From Candidatus Gastranaerophilales bacterium (lineage in GTDB: Bacteria > Cyanobacteriota > Vampirovibrionia > Gastranaerophilales > Gastranaerophilaceae), in the NCBI GenBank assembly GCA_905235825.1, contig CAJONH010000293.1, forward strand, positions 1 to 5,662: DNA of 5,662 nt. The letters are read 5' to 3'. Shown here piece by piece: positions 4,496 through 5,662 of the stretch (position 1 is its first letter; every line of letters begins with the position of its first letter). Both the position numbers and the translations under genes were made by a program. The notes beneath the pieces are model-generated. The model was not told where the DNA came from, ran no database searches, and worked only from the letters and a program-made list of their open reading frames with translations.

Positions 4496-5662
4496 TTACA
4501 TCATTCCGCCCATACCGCCCATGTCAGGCATTGGAGGCATTGGAGGTTTCTTTTCAGGAATTTCAACTACTGCTGCTTCTGTTGTTAACAACATTCCGGC
4601 TACAGATACCGCATTTTGTAATGCACTTCTTGTAACTTTTGCCGGGTCTACTATACCTGCTTTAATCATATCTACATATTTATCGTTCATTGCATCATAA
4701 CCTTCGTTTGTAGGAAGTTTCTTTACAGCTTCAACGATAACTTCACCTTTTACACCTGCGTTATCCGCAATTTGCTTTAACGGTATGTATAATGAATCAA
4801 GTAAAATTCTGTAGCCTACTTTTTCATCGTCTGTTGAATAAGAAATCGTATTGATTGATTTTTCCAAATCCTGCATTACTCTTAATAATGCAACACCGCC
4901 TCCCGGTACTATGCCTTCTTCTTTTGCGGCTCTTGTTGCATTAAGAGCATCCTCAATTCTTAATTTTCTTTCCTTTAATTCAACTTCACTTGCTGCACCT
5001 ACTTCAATTACTGCAACACCGCCTGATAATTTAGCCAGTCTTTCATGTAATTTTTCTTTATCATATTCACTGTCTGATGCTTCAATTTGACGTTTAATTA
5101 ATTTAATTCTGTCTTCAATCTGACGTTTTGTTTCATCACCTACAACGATTGTTGTATCATCTTTTGTAACCGTAACACGTTTTGCATTACCTAACATTTG
5201 AACGGTAACATTTTCTAGTTTTATACCGAGTTCTTCGGTAAACATTTGTCCGCCGGTCATAATAGCGATATCTTCAAGCATAGCTTTTCTTCTGTCGCCA
5301 AATCCGGGTGCTTTTACCGCTACTGCTCTTAAAACTTTTCTCATTGTATTTACTACCAATGTTGCAAGAGCTTCACCTTCAACATCTTCTGCAATAATTA
5401 ATAATGAACGCCCGTCACGTGCTACTTGTTCAAGAACAGGAACTAAATCTGCAATTAAATTTATTTTTTTGTTTACGCATAATACATAAGCATCTTCAAG
5501 AACTGCTTCCATTCTTTCCGCATCTGTAACAAAATAAGGTGACATATACCCCTTATCAAACTGCATACCTTCTACAACTTTGAGGTTTGTTCCTGTTGAT
5601 TTTGATTCTTCAACAGTTATAACACCATCATGTCCTACTTTTTCCATAGCTTCAGCAACTAA
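4496..5662 (-). CDS. groL: Chaperonin GroEL, C-terminal 388 residues (5' partial)
   Basis: GroEL forms a double-ring ATP-driven folding chamber in the cytoplasm with its lid GroES. The reading frame is open to the window edge, with LVAEAMEKVG at its start, which matches about residue 156 of the E. coli protein, so roughly 155 N-terminal residues are outside. Visible in fragment numbering are the apical domain (about 30-215, with IIAEDVEGEALATLVVN and AVKAPGFGDRRKAML), the intermediate-domain segment EDALNATRAA with the ATPase Asp at 238, GIVPGGG (250-256), the equatorial nucleotide-binding segment GIVDPAKV with Asp339, and a Met/Pro-rich tail ending MGGMGGMM. No frameshift or lost key residue is seen. 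EEGIVPGGG fits cyanobacteria and relatives. The promoter, and any groES, lie beyond the window. A terminator hairpin lies 31 nt after the stop. Confidence 0.98.
   Translation of the reverse strand, partial: LVAEAMEKVGHDGVITVEESKSTGTNLKVVEGMQFDKGYMSPYFVTDAERMEAVLEDAYVLCVNKKINLIADLVPVLEQVARDGRSLLIIAEDVEGEALATLVVNTMRKVLRAVAVKAPGFGDRRKAMLEDIAIMTGGQMFTEELGIKLENVTVQMLGNAKRVTVTKDDTTIVVGDETKRQIEDRIKLIKRQIEASDSEYDKEKLHERLAKLSGGVAVIEVGAASEVELKERKLRIEDALNATRAAKEEGIVPGGGVALLRVMQDLEKSINTISYSTDDEKVGYRILLDSLYIPLKQIADNAGVKGEVIVEAVKKLPTNEGYDAMNDKYVDMIKAGIVDPAKVTRSALQNAVSVAGMLLTTEAAVVEIPEKKPPMPPMPDMGGMGGMM

Noticed and set aside
4488..5090. Plus-strand frames (4488-4700 and 4851-5090) antisense to groEL
   Set aside because: The Gly/Ile/Pro-rich and Ser-rich readings come from the complement of the GGM tail and of conserved GroEL codons.
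1..5662. CRISPR array, tRNA or rRNA gene, riboswitch, toxin-antitoxin pair
   Set aside because: No regularly spaced repeats, cloverleaf, rRNA segment or conserved aptamer motif was seen. The phage-side small genes do not form a recognisable toxin-antitoxin pair.

Overview
This AT-rich window looks like part of a bacterial chromosome in which the end of a phage-like module meets a housekeeping region. The best guess for the host is a non-photosynthetic relative of cyanobacteria (Melainabacteria/Vampirovibrionia, perhaps the gut Gastranaerophilales). The clues are the cyanobacterial-style RuvB motif APALERPRDI, the GroEL segment EEGIVPGGGVALLR, the low GC and the Gram-negative-style gene content. 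This placement comes from remembered family signatures, not from a search.

Left part (1-1121, plus strand): four small genes in one direction. They are the C-terminal end of a probable phage tail fibre/tip protein, a 136-residue protein of the kind found just after tail-fibre genes, a 45-residue helical protein, and an 86-residue protein with one membrane helix followed by a coiled coil (holin- or lysis-accessory-like). The module ends in a strong intrinsic terminator with a 15-bp perfect stem and eight T. No integrase, endolysin or att site is visible inside the window.

Middle (1122-2291, plus strand): a complete ruvB, the Holliday-junction branch-migration motor. It is best read from a TTG at 1227 behind an AAGGAG ribosome binding site. 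It converges on the next gene with an 11-nt gap.

Right part (2303-4404, minus strand): a likely three-gene operon reading leftward. It holds two tandem paralogous PlsC-type lysophospholipid acyltransferases and then an unrecognised exported or membrane-anchored helical protein. A perfect extended -10 element lies in front of the first acyltransferase. Both acyltransferases carry FPQG where the family usually has FPEG, and the second has also lost the following T-R.

Right end (4437-5662, minus strand): the C-terminal 388 residues of GroEL, including the ATPase-site residues and a GGM-rich tail, followed by a near-symmetric hairpin terminator that separates groEL from the acyltransferase operon. 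Its N-terminal part, and any groES, lie beyond the window.

No convincing new system is visible. The most curious items are an 11-nt exact complement between the phage-side terminator loop and the ruvB ribosome-binding/start region, the altered catalytic motif in the twin acyltransferases, and a possible leaderless start for the exported protein.
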